Shown here: positions 51,108 through 61,432 of the stretch, piece by piece
Layout of the letters: each line of letters starts with the position of its first letter
How positions within the stretch are numbered: position 1 is the first letter of the stretch
NCBI GenBank assembly: GCA_019638485.1
Contig: JAHBTP010000004.1
Location: 1-64,000 of the forward strand
From: Ferruginibacter sp.
GTDB lineage: Bacteria > Bacteroidota > Bacteroidia > Chitinophagales > Chitinophagaceae
Reading direction: 5' to 3'
Length of the DNA: 64,000 nt
Made by a program: the position numbers and the translations under genes
The notes under the pieces: generated by a model
What the model was told of the DNA's origin: nothing
What the model saw: only the letters and a program-made list of their open reading frames with translations
Databases searched by the model: none

Positions 51108-52916
51108 TTAGTGATGAGGTCCTGTTTCCTCTTCACCCACAGGCGTAATTTGTGAAATAAATTCCTTGCCATCCTTACTGTAATCATAAGGCCAACGGTG
51201 TACTTCAGGAAGCTCTCCGGGCCAATTACCATGTCCGGGACGAATAGGTGTTGTCCATTCCAATGTGGTTGCATCCCAAGGATTTGCTTCACGCACTTTT
51301 CTACCTTTCCAAATACTATAAAAGAAATTAAACACAAACATCAGTTGAGTAATAAAAACAATAATTACTACAATACTGATAAATTTATTCATACCGCCAA
51401 ATTGTTTAAATGACTCCCAATTTGAATAGTCATAATAACGGCGAGGCATACCCGCTAATCCTGAATAGTGCATTGGCCAGAAAATAAGGTATGCACCAAC
51501 CATGGTAATCCAGAAATGAATATATCCTAAGGTATTATTCATAAACCGTCCAAACATTTTTGGGAACCATTGATAGAGTCCTGCGAACATACTAAAGAAT
51601 GCAGCAACCCCCATTACCAGGTGGAAGTGGGCAATATTAAAATAAGTATCATGCAGTTGAATATCCAACGCTGCATTTCCAAGGAAGATACCTGTTAAAC
51701 CACCGCTAATAAACATACTTACAAAACCTATAGCAAATAACATTGCCGGTGTGAATCGGATATTTCCTCGCCAAAGTGTTGTTAACCAGTTAAACACCTT
51801 GATAGCAGACGGTACCGCAATAAGCAGGGTAAATAATATAAATCCTGCTCCAAGGAAAGGATTCATCCCGCTTACAAACATGTGGTGTGCCCATACAATT
51901 AAAGAAAGGGCAACAATGGCAAGCATTGAACTAATCATGGCCACATAACCAAAGATTGGTTTACGTGCATTAACTGATATAACCTCAGAGGCCAATCCCA
52001 TGGCAGGTAATACCACAATATAAACCTCCGGATGGCCAAGGAACCAGAATAAATGTTGGAATAGAATTGGGCTACCTCCTTCATGTGGTAATACTTTACC
52101 CGCGATAATAATATCACTTAAATAAAAGCTTGTTCCGAGGTTTCTATCACAGAACAAAAGAACCACACAGGATAATAATACCGGGAAAGATAAAATACCC
52201 AATATAGCAGTGAAAAATAATGACCACACAGTAAGCGGCATTCTTGTCATTGTCATTCCTTTGGTACGCAGGTTTAATACTGTAGAAACATAGTTAAGCC
52301 CACCCATCAATTGGGAAATAATAAAGAAGGCCATAGAAATAATCCACAAATCCATACCTCTTACACTTCCTAATGCGGCATCACTCAGTGCACTCAATGG
52401 CGGATAAATTGTCCATCCTCCACTTGCGGGACCTGTTTGAATAAACAAGGAAGTAGCCATAATAATGGAGCCAATAAAGAAAAACCAGTAGCTCAGCATA
52501 TTCAAAAATGGAGAAGCCATATCGCGTGCTCCAATTTGAAGAGGAATTAAGAAGTTGGCAAAAGTTCCGCTAAGCCCTGCCGTTAGTACAAAGAATACCA
52601 GGATAGTTCCGTGCATAGTAACTAATGCATAATAGAAATCCGGTGATATTTTACCACCCGGAGCCCATTTACCTAATATATCTTCTAAAATTGGAAAGGA
52701 GCTTTCGGGAAACCCTAATTGTAATCTAAACAACACCGAAAACAATGCCCCCACAATTGCCCAAATAATACCGGTTATAAGAAATTGCTTGGCAATAGTT
52801 TTGTGGTCCTGACTAAAAATATATTTTGTCAGAAAGGATTGTTGGTGGTGCTCATGTTGCGCATCATGACCCGCATGTTGGAGTTCGGACTCATGTAAAG
52901 AAGCTACACTGCTCAT
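51108..52916 (-). CDS. ctaD: Cytochrome c oxidase subunit I
   Basis: The catalytic subunit that reduces oxygen and pumps protons. 602 residues, about twelve helices plus a long tail. The heme and CuB ligands are in the expected motifs: MHGTILVFF, WFLGHPEVYIVVLP (His-Tyr crosslink), HHMFVSGMNP and HDTYFNIAHFHLVMG. An N-terminal histidine-rich stretch (HAGHDAQHEHHQQ) precedes the first helix. Confidence 0.97.
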   Translation of the reverse strand: MSSVASLHESELQHAGHDAQHEHHQQSFLTKYIFSQDHKTIAKQFLITGIIWAIVGALFSVLFRLQLGFPESSFPILEDILGKWAPGGKISPDFYYALVTMHGTILVFFVLTAGLSGTFANFLIPLQIGARDMASPFLNMLSYWFFFIGSIIMATSLFIQTGPASGGWTIYPPLSALSDAALGSVRGMDLWIISMAFFIISQLMGGLNYVSTVLNLRTKGMTMTRMPLTVWSLFFTAILGILSFPVLLSCVVLLFCDRNLGTSFYLSDIIIAGKVLPHEGGSPILFQHLFWFLGHPEVYIVVLPAMGLASEVISVNARKPIFGYVAMISSMLAIVALSLIVWAHHMFVSGMNPFLGAGFILFTLLIAVPSAIKVFNWLTTLWRGNIRFTPAMLFAIGFVSMFISGGLTGIFLGNAALDIQLHDTYFNIAHFHLVMGVAAFFSMFAGLYQWFPKMFGRFMNNTLGYIHFWITMVGAYLIFWPMHYSGLAGMPRRYYDYSNWESFKQFGGMNKFISIVVIIVFITQLMFVFNFFYSIWKGRKVREANPWDATTLEWTTPIRPGHGNWPGELPEVHRWPYDYSKDGKEFISQITPVGEEETGPHH

Positions 52917-52939
52917 AATATCAAAAAATTAATTGACCG

Positions 52940-54007
52940 TTAATTAATACTTGCTGCCTGTGCCAGCGGAACTTGTTCATTTACTTCAGTTGTATCTTGT
53001 GCTACTGTTTGTTGTTTGCTGGGATCTTTATCAGGAAACATTGAATAATACTCTGGTTTTTGTTTTGCAATCCATGCGTTATAATCTGCTTCACTTTCAA
53101 CCACAATAACTCCTCTCATAGAGAAGTGTCCTTTTCCGCACATTTGATCACAAGCAATTTCATAAACAAAATTGGGATTTCCGGTTTTTGTTTTCATCTC
53201 CTCGGTAGTAAATCGTGGAGTAAACCATAATGTGGTAGGTGTACCCGGCACAGCATCCATTTTTTGGCGGAAGTGTGGCAAGCCAACGCTATGAATTACA
53301 TCTTGTGCATGAATAATAAACTTCACCGGGCGATTTACCGGAAGATGCAATTCTGTAGTACGTAAATCATCGTGGCTTTCGGGATCATTAAAATCCACTG
53401 CCAGACTATTACCTGCAGGTTTGTTATATAATTGATTATTTTTCTTTCCGAAAATTCCATCCTGACCGGGATATCTAAAATCCCAGCCAAACTGGTGCCC
53501 GGTAATTTCAATCATCATGTGACCTTTGGGAGGATCTCCGGTAATTTTAAACCAGAACTTTAATCCAAAAGCGATTAAGATAGCTAAGGTGATAGCCGGA
53601 ATTCCTGTCCACAACATTTCCAACTTGTTATTATCCGGATAGTAATATGCCTTACGATTATCTCTTTCCTGATATCTAAACGAGAACCAAAACAATAGAA
53701 TTTGTGTAATTAGAAATACAATACCGGTAATAGCAATAGTAACCAGCATCATTTTATCAATTTCCACACCTTCAACCGAGGCTGAATCGTGAAGTAGCAT
53801 ATCGCCATAATAGAGCTTATTGCAATACCATGCACCAAACAATCCCAGCACTAAAAAGGCCACCATCAAAAAGCCATTAATCCTGTTACTTTGTTTTCGG
53901 GCTTTTTTTTCTCCTTTTAAAACACTAACGTATTCGCTTGCCTTGGATATTTGAAAAATAACCACAAGGATCATTATAATGATAATCGGCAAAAACAAAT
54001 CTTTCAT
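52940..54007 (-). CDS. ctaC: Cytochrome c oxidase subunit II
   Basis: Receives electrons from cytochrome c at CuA. 355 residues: an additional N-terminal helix (about 4-20), then two membrane helices (about 48-66 and 88-110) and the periplasmic cupredoxin domain with the CuA site CDQMCGKGHFSM (near 288-299). There is no C-terminal cytochrome c domain, so electrons presumably come from ActE or ActA or another c-type cytochrome. The tail after residue 320 is Gln/Thr-rich. Confidence 0.95.
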   Translation of the reverse strand: MKDLFLPIIIIMILVVIFQISKASEYVSVLKGEKKARKQSNRINGFLMVAFLVLGLFGAWYCNKLYYGDMLLHDSASVEGVEIDKMMLVTIAITGIVFLITQILLFWFSFRYQERDNRKAYYYPDNNKLEMLWTGIPAITLAILIAFGLKFWFKITGDPPKGHMMIEITGHQFGWDFRYPGQDGIFGKKNNQLYNKPAGNSLAVDFNDPESHDDLRTTELHLPVNRPVKFIIHAQDVIHSVGLPHFRQKMDAVPGTPTTLWFTPRFTTEEMKTKTGNPNFVYEIACDQMCGKGHFSMRGVIVVESEADYNAWIAKQKPEYYSMFPDKDPSKQQTVAQDTTEVNEQVPLAQAASIN

Positions 54008-54073
54008 TTTTTATAACTTTTTGCTTCCCGTTTCGGGTGTGCTCTTTAATTATTCTTAAAAACAAAACGACAA

Positions 54074-55324
54074 TTATGTATGATGTATCATACTTTCTTT
54101 CATAAAAGGATGATACTTTGGATCCAATGGGTAACGAGTGATATATCTTCCAACAGACCACATGATAAGCCCGATAAACAAGCAGGCAACGCCAAAATCA
54201 AACAATCCCATGCTTCCGTGTTCATGTAATGTACCGGGCATAACCATTTGATAAAAATCTAACCAATGACCAAATACCATTAATACTGCCATAAAGGTAA
54301 TAAGCGTCCAATTTCGCTTTGAGCCTCTCATCATCAAAATCAATAATGGAGCAAGAAAGTTAATGATAATATTGATAAAGAAGATGGCTTTATATGGACC
54401 TGCCTTTTCTGCTGTTCCAAATCGTTCAACAAAATACTTTGTTTCTTCGGGCTGGTTGCTATACCAAATAAGCATATACTGTGAAAACCACAAATAAGCC
54501 CAAAACACTGAAAATGCGAATATAAATTTACCTAAATCGTGTAAATGTTCTTCATTTACATATTCAAGTTGGCCTTTGTTTTTTAGCCAAACAACAAAGA
54601 TGGTAAACAACGATATTCCTGCCACAAAGGTACTGGCAAATGTGTACCAGCTGTACATAGTGCTATACCAGTGAGGGTCTATGCTCATTAACCAAAACCA
54701 GGATAAGGTAGAGGCAACGGATAAGGTAAACACAACCGTAAACAATGAGGCATAAACGGTATTGTTCCAAATCCATTTTTTCCCGGTTTCATAATCCATT
54801 GGTCCTTTATCTGTTTGATGGCTAAGGCTACGCATTTTTTTACCTAATATCCACCAAAGGAAAACCGTAACGATTGAGAATACAGAATAAAAGACAGGAT
54901 TTAAAAAACCTTTTTTACCATTTAGAACATCATCACTTGCCACAGCACTTTTATCTAACCAATGATAAATATCTGAGCGGCCGCCCCAAACGATGGCCAT
55001 TAAAATGATAAGTGTTAGTACCCCCATTACCGGCACAGCGCTGGATACAGCTTCCATTACTCGGCGGAAGGCGATTTGCCATCCACCCATTGCCATGGTT
55101 GTAATACACATAAAAAACATAGCGGTATTAACCAAAAGCAGGAAGTAAACACTGTTTTGAAGCAGAGCAGCCCAAAAATGGGTACTATTTACATTCTGGC
55201 CATGACCGGCATGTGCAAATGGGTGATAAACAATAAATCCATAGAGCACGGCAAGGAGGCCTACGGCAATAAGACCAATTGTCCATTTTTTATAACTGCC
55301 CGGTAATACAAATTGTTGGCTCAT
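54074..55324 (-). CDS. actF: Alternative complex III subunit ActF (quinol:cytochrome c oxidoreductase)
   Basis: 416 residues with about ten membrane helices and the ActF/ActC-like blocks WAALLQNSVYFLLLVNTAMFF, FWLMSIDPHWYSTMYSWYTFAS and FAFSVFWAYLWFSQYMLIWYSNQPEE. A membrane subunit of ACIII, which oxidises menaquinol in place of the bc1 complex. Confidence 0.94.
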   Translation of the reverse strand: MSQQFVLPGSYKKWTIGLIAVGLLAVLYGFIVYHPFAHAGHGQNVNSTHFWAALLQNSVYFLLLVNTAMFFMCITTMAMGGWQIAFRRVMEAVSSAVPVMGVLTLIILMAIVWGGRSDIYHWLDKSAVASDDVLNGKKGFLNPVFYSVFSIVTVFLWWILGKKMRSLSHQTDKGPMDYETGKKWIWNNTVYASLFTVVFTLSVASTLSWFWLMSIDPHWYSTMYSWYTFASTFVAGISLFTIFVVWLKNKGQLEYVNEEHLHDLGKFIFAFSVFWAYLWFSQYMLIWYSNQPEETKYFVERFGTAEKAGPYKAIFFINIIINFLAPLLILMMRGSKRNWTLITFMAVLMVFGHWLDFYQMVMPGTLHEHGSMGLFDFGVACLFIGLIMWSVGRYITRYPLDPKYHPFMKESMIHHT

Positions 55325-55370
55325 CTAAATAATATTAAAAATGTTTACGCTTTATTTAAAGCAAAATATT

Positions 55371-55970
55371 TTATGGTGTTGGTTGTAATGTTCGGATGTA
55401 ATTAATTACCATCCAGCGTTCTCTTCTATCTAATTGTGAAGCATAGCTTCCCATAACTCCCTTACCGTAAGTAATAGAATGGAACATAGTACCATCAGTC
55501 ATTTCTACATAAATAGGAAGGGTGAGGTTAGCTACGCCACCTACCTTTCCGGCTGTTGCCAACGGCCCATTTCCTCCTGCTTTATCACCATGGCATATAG
55601 CACAATTTATTTGGTAAATCCTTTTTGCTTCAGGCATTTCCATAACGCTCATATCCTTAATAGGATTTTCTACTGTGGCGCTCAGCCTGTAGCCGGAGCT
55701 GTCATTTGGCAGGGTGTAAGGCAATTCATCACCAATACGTAATGTACCTTCTACCGGTTCACCATTGTAATAAAATGCATTTCCTCCGCGTTTTGCCACG
55801 TCTAAGGTAACAGCATTTGAATCGTGCATAATGTAGGTTTCAAAAGCCCGGCTCTCGCCCATATCCGGCATATATGCTCTGCCCGGATTGTCTTTTCCGG
55901 CGCCGCAACCTGCCAGCATAAAAATAGCTGATGCCAGTGTCATGAAACTGATGATCTTTATTTTTTTCAT
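55371..55970 (-). CDS. actE: Alternative complex III cytochrome c lipoprotein ActE
   Basis: 199 residues. A lipoprotein signal (FMLAGC) anchors a periplasmic monoheme cytochrome c with CAICHGDKAGGNGPLA and the distal methionine in YGKGVMGSYASQL. It is likely the electron exit of the complex. The ATG at 55970 gives the clean lipoprotein signal; an ATG at 56000 would add ten residues before it. Confidence 0.94.
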   Translation of the reverse strand: MKKIKIISFMTLASAIFMLAGCGAGKDNPGRAYMPDMGESRAFETYIMHDSNAVTLDVAKRGGNAFYYNGEPVEGTLRIGDELPYTLPNDSSGYRLSATVENPIKDMSVMEMPEAKRIYQINCAICHGDKAGGNGPLATAGKVGGVANLTLPIYVEMTDGTMFHSITYGKGVMGSYASQLDRRERWMVINYIRTLQPTP

Positions 55971-56003
55971 CCTGTTCGCTTGATATGATGATACCATCAT
56001 GAA

Positions 56004-56594
56004 TTAATATCCTTTTTCTTCTCTGTATAATTTTTGTTCCCGGTCATAGCGGCCAAGCCACCAACCGGTTTCTGCTTCTTGCACATTTACTTCTTTAGCT
56101 CCTGCATTTTGCAAAAACTGTTGTACTTCACCATCATTGGTTTTTTCAGTACACTCAATGGCCATAATAAAAAGGTCATCGGTAGCCCGTGGGTGAAAAT
56201 GATGCTTTTTTACAAAAGGAGATAACTGGCATAGGTAGCAAAAGGTAAGCACCATTCCCACAGCCGAAAACAATACGGTTAATTCGAATGTAATGGGTAT
56301 CCATGCCGGCAGGGCAAAGAATGGCTTACCACCAATATCCATGGGCCAGTCTTTTACAAACACCCACGACATAAATCCCAATGCAGTAATCGTTCCTAAG
56401 GCAGCATATATAAAACCCACGGTATGCAAACTGGTTTGGCGTAATCCCATAGCATAATCTAATCCATGCACCGGAAATGGTGTATATACATCGTGAATTT
56501 TATAGCCGGCCTTACGTACGTTTTTTACCGCGGGGAAAAGTACCGCTTCGTCATCGAAGGCGCCTACTACAAATTTTTTTATTCCTCCAGCCAT
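56004..56594 (-). CDS. actD: Alternative complex III subunit ActD (DUF3341)
   Basis: 196 residues with an N-terminal soluble domain (GAFDDEAVLFPAVKNVRKAGYKIHDVYTPFPVHGLD) and two membrane helices (about 55-80 and 98-120). These are the defining features of DUF3341/ActD, a structural membrane subunit of ACIII. Confidence 0.95.
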   Translation of the reverse strand: MAGGIKKFVVGAFDDEAVLFPAVKNVRKAGYKIHDVYTPFPVHGLDYAMGLRQTSLHTVGFIYAALGTITALGFMSWVFVKDWPMDIGGKPFFALPAWIPITFELTVLFSAVGMVLTFCYLCQLSPFVKKHHFHPRATDDLFIMAIECTEKTNDGEVQQFLQNAGAKEVNVQEAETGWWLGRYDREQKLYREEKGY

Positions 56595-56658
56595 AATACT
56601 ATCGCTTTTATTTATTCCTGTTTAAACAGTTTTAATTTTCGTTTATACGCTACCGTTA

Positions 56659-58116
56659 TTAATGTACCGGTGCGTGATCAACCTCTTCGTGATAAAATTT
56701 CTCCGGATCTGCTTTTTCCAGTTCAGTCATCTTATGTTTATAATTTTCACCACTTGTTTTTAGAATTGCCTTAATTTCTGCCACCGCAATTACCGGGAAA
56801 TATTTTGCAAACAAGAAGAAGCAGGTAAAGAACAGACCAAATGTTCCGAGATAGAATCCCAGTTCATACAATGACGGGCTGTAATAAGTACTCCAACTTG
56901 ATGGCAGGTAATCACGATACACAGAAGTAACAATAATTACAAAGCGCTCATACCACATACCGATATTCACTATAATACTCATAAAGAAAGTAACGGCAAT
57001 GTTTCTTCTTAGTTTACGGCTCCAGAACAATTGTGGTGAAACCACATTACAGAACATCATCAACCAATAGCTCCAGCCATAAGGCGACATAATGTTAGCT
57101 CTATTTTCTTTAAAGGCATACCATTCATAAGGATTTTGTCCATACCAGGCTACAAACAATTCGGTGAGGTATGCACAGCCCACAATACTACCTGTGAGTA
57201 CAATCACTTTATTCATGGCTTCAATATGTCCAATAGTAATATAATCCTGAAGATTCATTACTTTTCTAACTACAATAAGCAGTGTTTGCACCATGGCAAA
57301 GCCGCTAAAAATTGCTCCTGCAACGAAGTATGGGGGGAAAATGGTGGTATGCCATCCCGGAACGATAGAAGTAGCAAAGTCAAATGATACAATAGTGTGT
57401 ACACTCAATACCAATGGTGTAGATAAGCCGGCAAGTACTAATGAAAGAGATTCATGACGTTGCCAGTGCTTTGTGCTGCCTGTCCAACCAAATGCAGCTA
57501 CACCATACATCAGCTTACGGAATTTTGTTTTGGCTCTATCCCGCACAGTGGCTAAGTCTGGTAATAAACCTGAATACCAGAACAGCAATGAAACGGTAAA
57601 ATAAGTTGAAATCGCAAATACGTCCCAAAGCAATGGAGAGTTAAAGTTCACCCACAATGGACCGCGCGTGTTGGGATAGGGTAATACAAAGAATGCCATC
57701 CAAACCCGTCCCATGTGCCATACCGGAAATTGGCCTGCACATATTACTGCAAAAATAGTCATCGCTTCTGCAGCCCGATTTACCCCCGTTCTCCATCCCT
57801 GACGGAAGAGTAAAAGGATAGCAGAGATAAGGGTTCCTGCGTGACCAATACCAATCCACCAAACAAAGTTGGTGATATCCCAACCCCATCCGATGGTTTT
57901 ATTCAGGTTCCATACACCCACCCCATATACCACTTCTATATAAATACTATATACACCAAAGCACAAAAGCGCCACACTAAGCCAAAATCCTATATACCAT
58001 AAACGGGTTGGCTTCATTTCGATAGGACCAATAAGGTCTTCCGTTATCTGATGATAATTCTTATCACCATTTACTAACGGCTCCCGTTGTTGCGATTCGT
58101 ATTTGAGTAATGACAT
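56659..58116 (-). CDS. actC: Alternative complex III subunit ActC (NrfD-like)
   Basis: 485 residues with about ten membrane helices of the NrfD/PsrC type (TNFVWWIGIGHAGTLISAILLLFRQGWR, WHTTIFPPYFVAGAIFSGFAMVQTLL, MWYERFVIIVTS). It binds menaquinol and couples to the ActB iron-sulfur chain. The ATG at 58116 (MSLLKYESQQREP) is chosen over 58143. A 111-bp gap separates it from actB. Confidence 0.95.
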   Translation of the reverse strand: MSLLKYESQQREPLVNGDKNYHQITEDLIGPIEMKPTRLWYIGFWLSVALLCFGVYSIYIEVVYGVGVWNLNKTIGWGWDITNFVWWIGIGHAGTLISAILLLFRQGWRTGVNRAAEAMTIFAVICAGQFPVWHMGRVWMAFFVLPYPNTRGPLWVNFNSPLLWDVFAISTYFTVSLLFWYSGLLPDLATVRDRAKTKFRKLMYGVAAFGWTGSTKHWQRHESLSLVLAGLSTPLVLSVHTIVSFDFATSIVPGWHTTIFPPYFVAGAIFSGFAMVQTLLIVVRKVMNLQDYITIGHIEAMNKVIVLTGSIVGCAYLTELFVAWYGQNPYEWYAFKENRANIMSPYGWSYWLMMFCNVVSPQLFWSRKLRRNIAVTFFMSIIVNIGMWYERFVIIVTSVYRDYLPSSWSTYYSPSLYELGFYLGTFGLFFTCFFLFAKYFPVIAVAEIKAILKTSGENYKHKMTELEKADPEKFYHEEVDHAPVH

Positions 58117-58227
58117 ATTCAAAAACTTTGAACCAATTCCCATTTATTGGGCAAGTTGGCTTGTTTAAATTCCTGTTCTTTTTTATTTATCATTATGAAC
58201 AAGCGTATGCCTGTTCAATAATTATTT

Positions 58228-61200
58228 CTATGCTTCGTGATCCCCTATTGCTCTTTCGGTATTCCTAAACTTAGCCATGTAATTAATGTTTGGAAGCGTA
58301 TGGATTTGTTCCAAAACATAAAAACTACGGTTAGTATCTTTTCTAATCTTGCTTACATCACTCTTTGGATCATTCACATTTCCAAACACAATACTTTGTG
58401 TAGGACAAGCCTGTGCACAAGCTGTTTGTACATTTCGCACCATTGAAGGATCTTGTTCTTTCTTTGCTTCCAGTTTACTTTCTTGTAACCGTTGAACGCA
58501 GAATGAGCATTTTTCCATTACACCACGTGAGCGAACTGTAACATCAGGATTTAGCACCATCCGTGTTAAGTCGTCATTCATTTGCTCAGTTACTTCATTC
58601 AGCAAAGAGCCAATCATTGGGCGTTGATTATCTTTAAAGCTATCGGAACCATTATAGTCCATCCAATTAAAGCGTCTTACTTTATAAGGACAGTTATTAG
58701 CACAATAACGAGTACCGATACAACGATTATAAGCCATCTGATTTAATCCTTCGCTGCTGTGGTTAGTGGCTGCTACCGGACAAACGTTTTCGCATGGTGC
58801 ATTATCACAATGCTGGCATAGCATGGGTTGATACACTACATTAGGGTTGTTTGGATCGCCGGTAAAGTAGCGGTCTATACGCATCCAATGCATATCATGA
58901 AAGCGTGCAACTTCGTTTTTACCCACCACGCTAATATTATTTTCGGCATTGCAGGCAATTACGCAAGCTGCACATCCCGTACAAGCGTTTAGATCAATAG
59001 ACATTCCCCATTTAATTCCCGGCTTATCATGTGTGGGATAAATAGTGGCATCCTTAACAAAGTCTGTACTTCCGTTAGCAGTAGTATTTAATTTCTCCTG
59101 ACGGATATGTGATAATAATTTTTTCGGATTCTTCTTGTAATCAGCAACGTTAGTTTCATAAAAAACAGGCCTGCCTTCTGCATAATTGTGTACCTGTGTT
59201 TGAGCCAGTTTATATTTTGTTGCTGTTTTTTCGGCAGTAACTCCGGCAAAGCGAGTAAAGGTTACACCGTTAAAAGACAAAAGCGGATATGCGTTTTTAC
59301 CTGCACCTGTTGCAGAGCGGCCAATACGTTCAATACTTTTATCTGCGTTTGCGCTTTGACGTCCATATCCAATAGCCACAGCAATAGTATTAGGATGAAC
59401 ACCCGGAAGAATCATTACCGGCAATTCGATTGTTTTATTATTAGCGGTAATTTTAATAACCGGTTTTTCAGGATGCACCTCATAATTATCTGCATCTCTT
59501 TGATGCCCCAACACATCCAGGCCTGTTAATGTTTTTGCTAATGCCGGGCTAATCATAGCATAATTATCCCAGGTTACTTTAGAAACAGGATCGGGTAATT
59601 CTTGCAGCCAGGGATTATTTGCCTGGGCTCCATTACCTACACCCACTTTTTCATACATTACAATTTCCAGGTTACCGCCTTTTGTTGCTCCTGCTTTTGA
59701 TGCAGCATCCGCCATTCCGGCGCCACTATAACTTCCTGTTACAAATGAAGCCCCTTCTGCCGGTTCAATAATTCCGTCTTGTAATGCCTTATAATAATTC
59801 GTTTCTCCTCCCAGTTTATTTTCCCAATAAGATTTAAAAAACACATCATAATCATCCACAGTTGCGGCCGACCATTTCAAAAGTGCTGTTTGAAAGGGAC
59901 GGGTTTTAAACAGTGGATTAATAAGTGGCTGAATCAATGAGAAATATCCGGTTTTAGGCTCAGCATCACCAAAACTTTCCAACCAGTGGTGAGATGATGA
60001 TATATATTTACACTGTTCGGTGGTTTCATCCATTGTACCATTAAAAGAAACGGTAACCGGAACCTTTGCCATAGCCTCAGCAAACTTCTTACCATCAGTA
60101 TAGCTATAAACAGGGTTGCAATCATAAACCAAAAGTGCGCCAACATTACCGGCAGCCATATCATTGGCAAGGGTAACAATATCTGCGTCTATACCTAACC
60201 GATAGTTTAAAGAAACACCATGGTCAATAGTAGTACCATTTGCGCCTATGGCTTCATTAATAGCGTTTACAATAGATTGAATAGCCGGATCATTGCTTCC
60301 GCACACAACCAACGCTTCACCTTTATTTGCAGATAATTGAGAAGCAGCAAGATCAATTCCCTTTTTCAATCCTGCATCAGAAATACTCGGTGCAGAAACG
60401 TTGCCTCCCAACTTGTTCAATAAAGCTAATGCTACCGCACCGGTTTCGGAGGGCTTGTGCATAAAGCGATCATCGGCATTTGAACCGGTAAGGCTCATAA
60501 AGCTTTCAAAATGGATGTGGCGACTAAGTACAGGTTTTTTATCAACTACTTTACGACCCTTAGCATATTGTACTGTAAACTCAACCGGGCTAATCCATGT
60601 GCCCAAAAAATCAGCACCAAGACTTACAATAACTTTAGCTTTTTCAAAATGATATGAGGGAATAAATCTTTTTCCATAATCTTTTTCATTAGCCAACAGC
60701 ATAGCGCTATTGCCAAATGCATCATATTGAACATGTCGGCTACCGGGATATTTTGCCAAAAAGCCGGCAATAACTTCCCGTGTAGTAGGTGAATTTATTG
60801 AAGAGGTTAACAATACAACAGGTTTCCCACCTGTATTATTAATACCATCTAAAACCATTTTATCAAAAGCATCAAAAGAGGTTACCTCTTTAAAATCGTC
60901 ACCGGATTTTTGCAAAGGATGACGAAGTCTTGATGTGTCATATAAATCGAGAACGGATGCTTGAGTGCGCGCATTAGTTCCACCTCCTGTAATTGATGAG
61001 CGCGTATTCCCTTCCACCTTAATTGGTCTTCCTTCACGCTGCTTTACAATCACACTTACTGCATCACCGCCGCTCACATAGGTAGAGGCGTAATAATTGG
61101 CAATACCCGGCGTTACATCATCAGGCTTATGTAAATAAGGAATAGCCTTGCGTACCGGCGTTTTACAACTAGCTGCTAACGCTGCTGCTGCAGTGCTAAA

Positions 61201-61368
61201 GCCTAAATACTTTAAAAAATCGCGACGTGGAGTTTTCGTATCCAATGTACCTTTGCTCATTTCTTCCAAAGGCAACAAATCCTCACCAAACTCATTCTTT
61301 GCTGCTTTTTTAGAAGCATCAGACTCGCTAAGTTGTCCGAAATTTCCCCAATATTTATTTTGACTCAT
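58228..61368 (-). CDS. actB: Alternative complex III subunit ActB (molybdopterin-like/iron-sulfur fusion)
   Basis: 1046 residues. The N-terminus contains the TAT-variant signal TPRRDFLKYLGFSTAAAALAASC. A molybdopterin-oxidoreductase-like domain follows (about 80-740; in ActB it lacks the cofactor), then a ferredoxin domain (about 775-1000) with four cysteine groups: CTGCAACVIAC, CQHCDNAPCENVC, CIGTRYCANNCPYK and CSFCVQRL. The ATG at 61368 is used. It is the largest subunit, on the periplasmic side. Confidence 0.96.
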   Translation of the reverse strand: MSQNKYWGNFGQLSESDASKKAAKNEFGEDLLPLEEMSKGTLDTKTPRRDFLKYLGFSTAAAALAASCKTPVRKAIPYLHKPDDVTPGIANYYASTYVSGGDAVSVIVKQREGRPIKVEGNTRSSITGGGTNARTQASVLDLYDTSRLRHPLQKSGDDFKEVTSFDAFDKMVLDGINNTGGKPVVLLTSSINSPTTREVIAGFLAKYPGSRHVQYDAFGNSAMLLANEKDYGKRFIPSYHFEKAKVIVSLGADFLGTWISPVEFTVQYAKGRKVVDKKPVLSRHIHFESFMSLTGSNADDRFMHKPSETGAVALALLNKLGGNVSAPSISDAGLKKGIDLAASQLSANKGEALVVCGSNDPAIQSIVNAINEAIGANGTTIDHGVSLNYRLGIDADIVTLANDMAAGNVGALLVYDCNPVYSYTDGKKFAEAMAKVPVTVSFNGTMDETTEQCKYISSSHHWLESFGDAEPKTGYFSLIQPLINPLFKTRPFQTALLKWSAATVDDYDVFFKSYWENKLGGETNYYKALQDGIIEPAEGASFVTGSYSGAGMADAASKAGATKGGNLEIVMYEKVGVGNGAQANNPWLQELPDPVSKVTWDNYAMISPALAKTLTGLDVLGHQRDADNYEVHPEKPVIKITANNKTIELPVMILPGVHPNTIAVAIGYGRQSANADKSIERIGRSATGAGKNAYPLLSFNGVTFTRFAGVTAEKTATKYKLAQTQVHNYAEGRPVFYETNVADYKKNPKKLLSHIRQEKLNTTANGSTDFVKDATIYPTHDKPGIKWGMSIDLNACTGCAACVIACNAENNISVVGKNEVARFHDMHWMRIDRYFTGDPNNPNVVYQPMLCQHCDNAPCENVCPVAATNHSSEGLNQMAYNRCIGTRYCANNCPYKVRRFNWMDYNGSDSFKDNQRPMIGSLLNEVTEQMNDDLTRMVLNPDVTVRSRGVMEKCSFCVQRLQESKLEAKKEQDPSMVRNVQTACAQACPTQSIVFGNVNDPKSDVSKIRKDTNRSFYVLEQIHTLPNINYMAKFRNTERAIGDHEA

Positions 61369-61432
61369 ATTCCACAAGCCTCTAGAGGCTGTTTAGTGAT
61401 TAATATAATTTCAAACCAAATCAATGCACTTT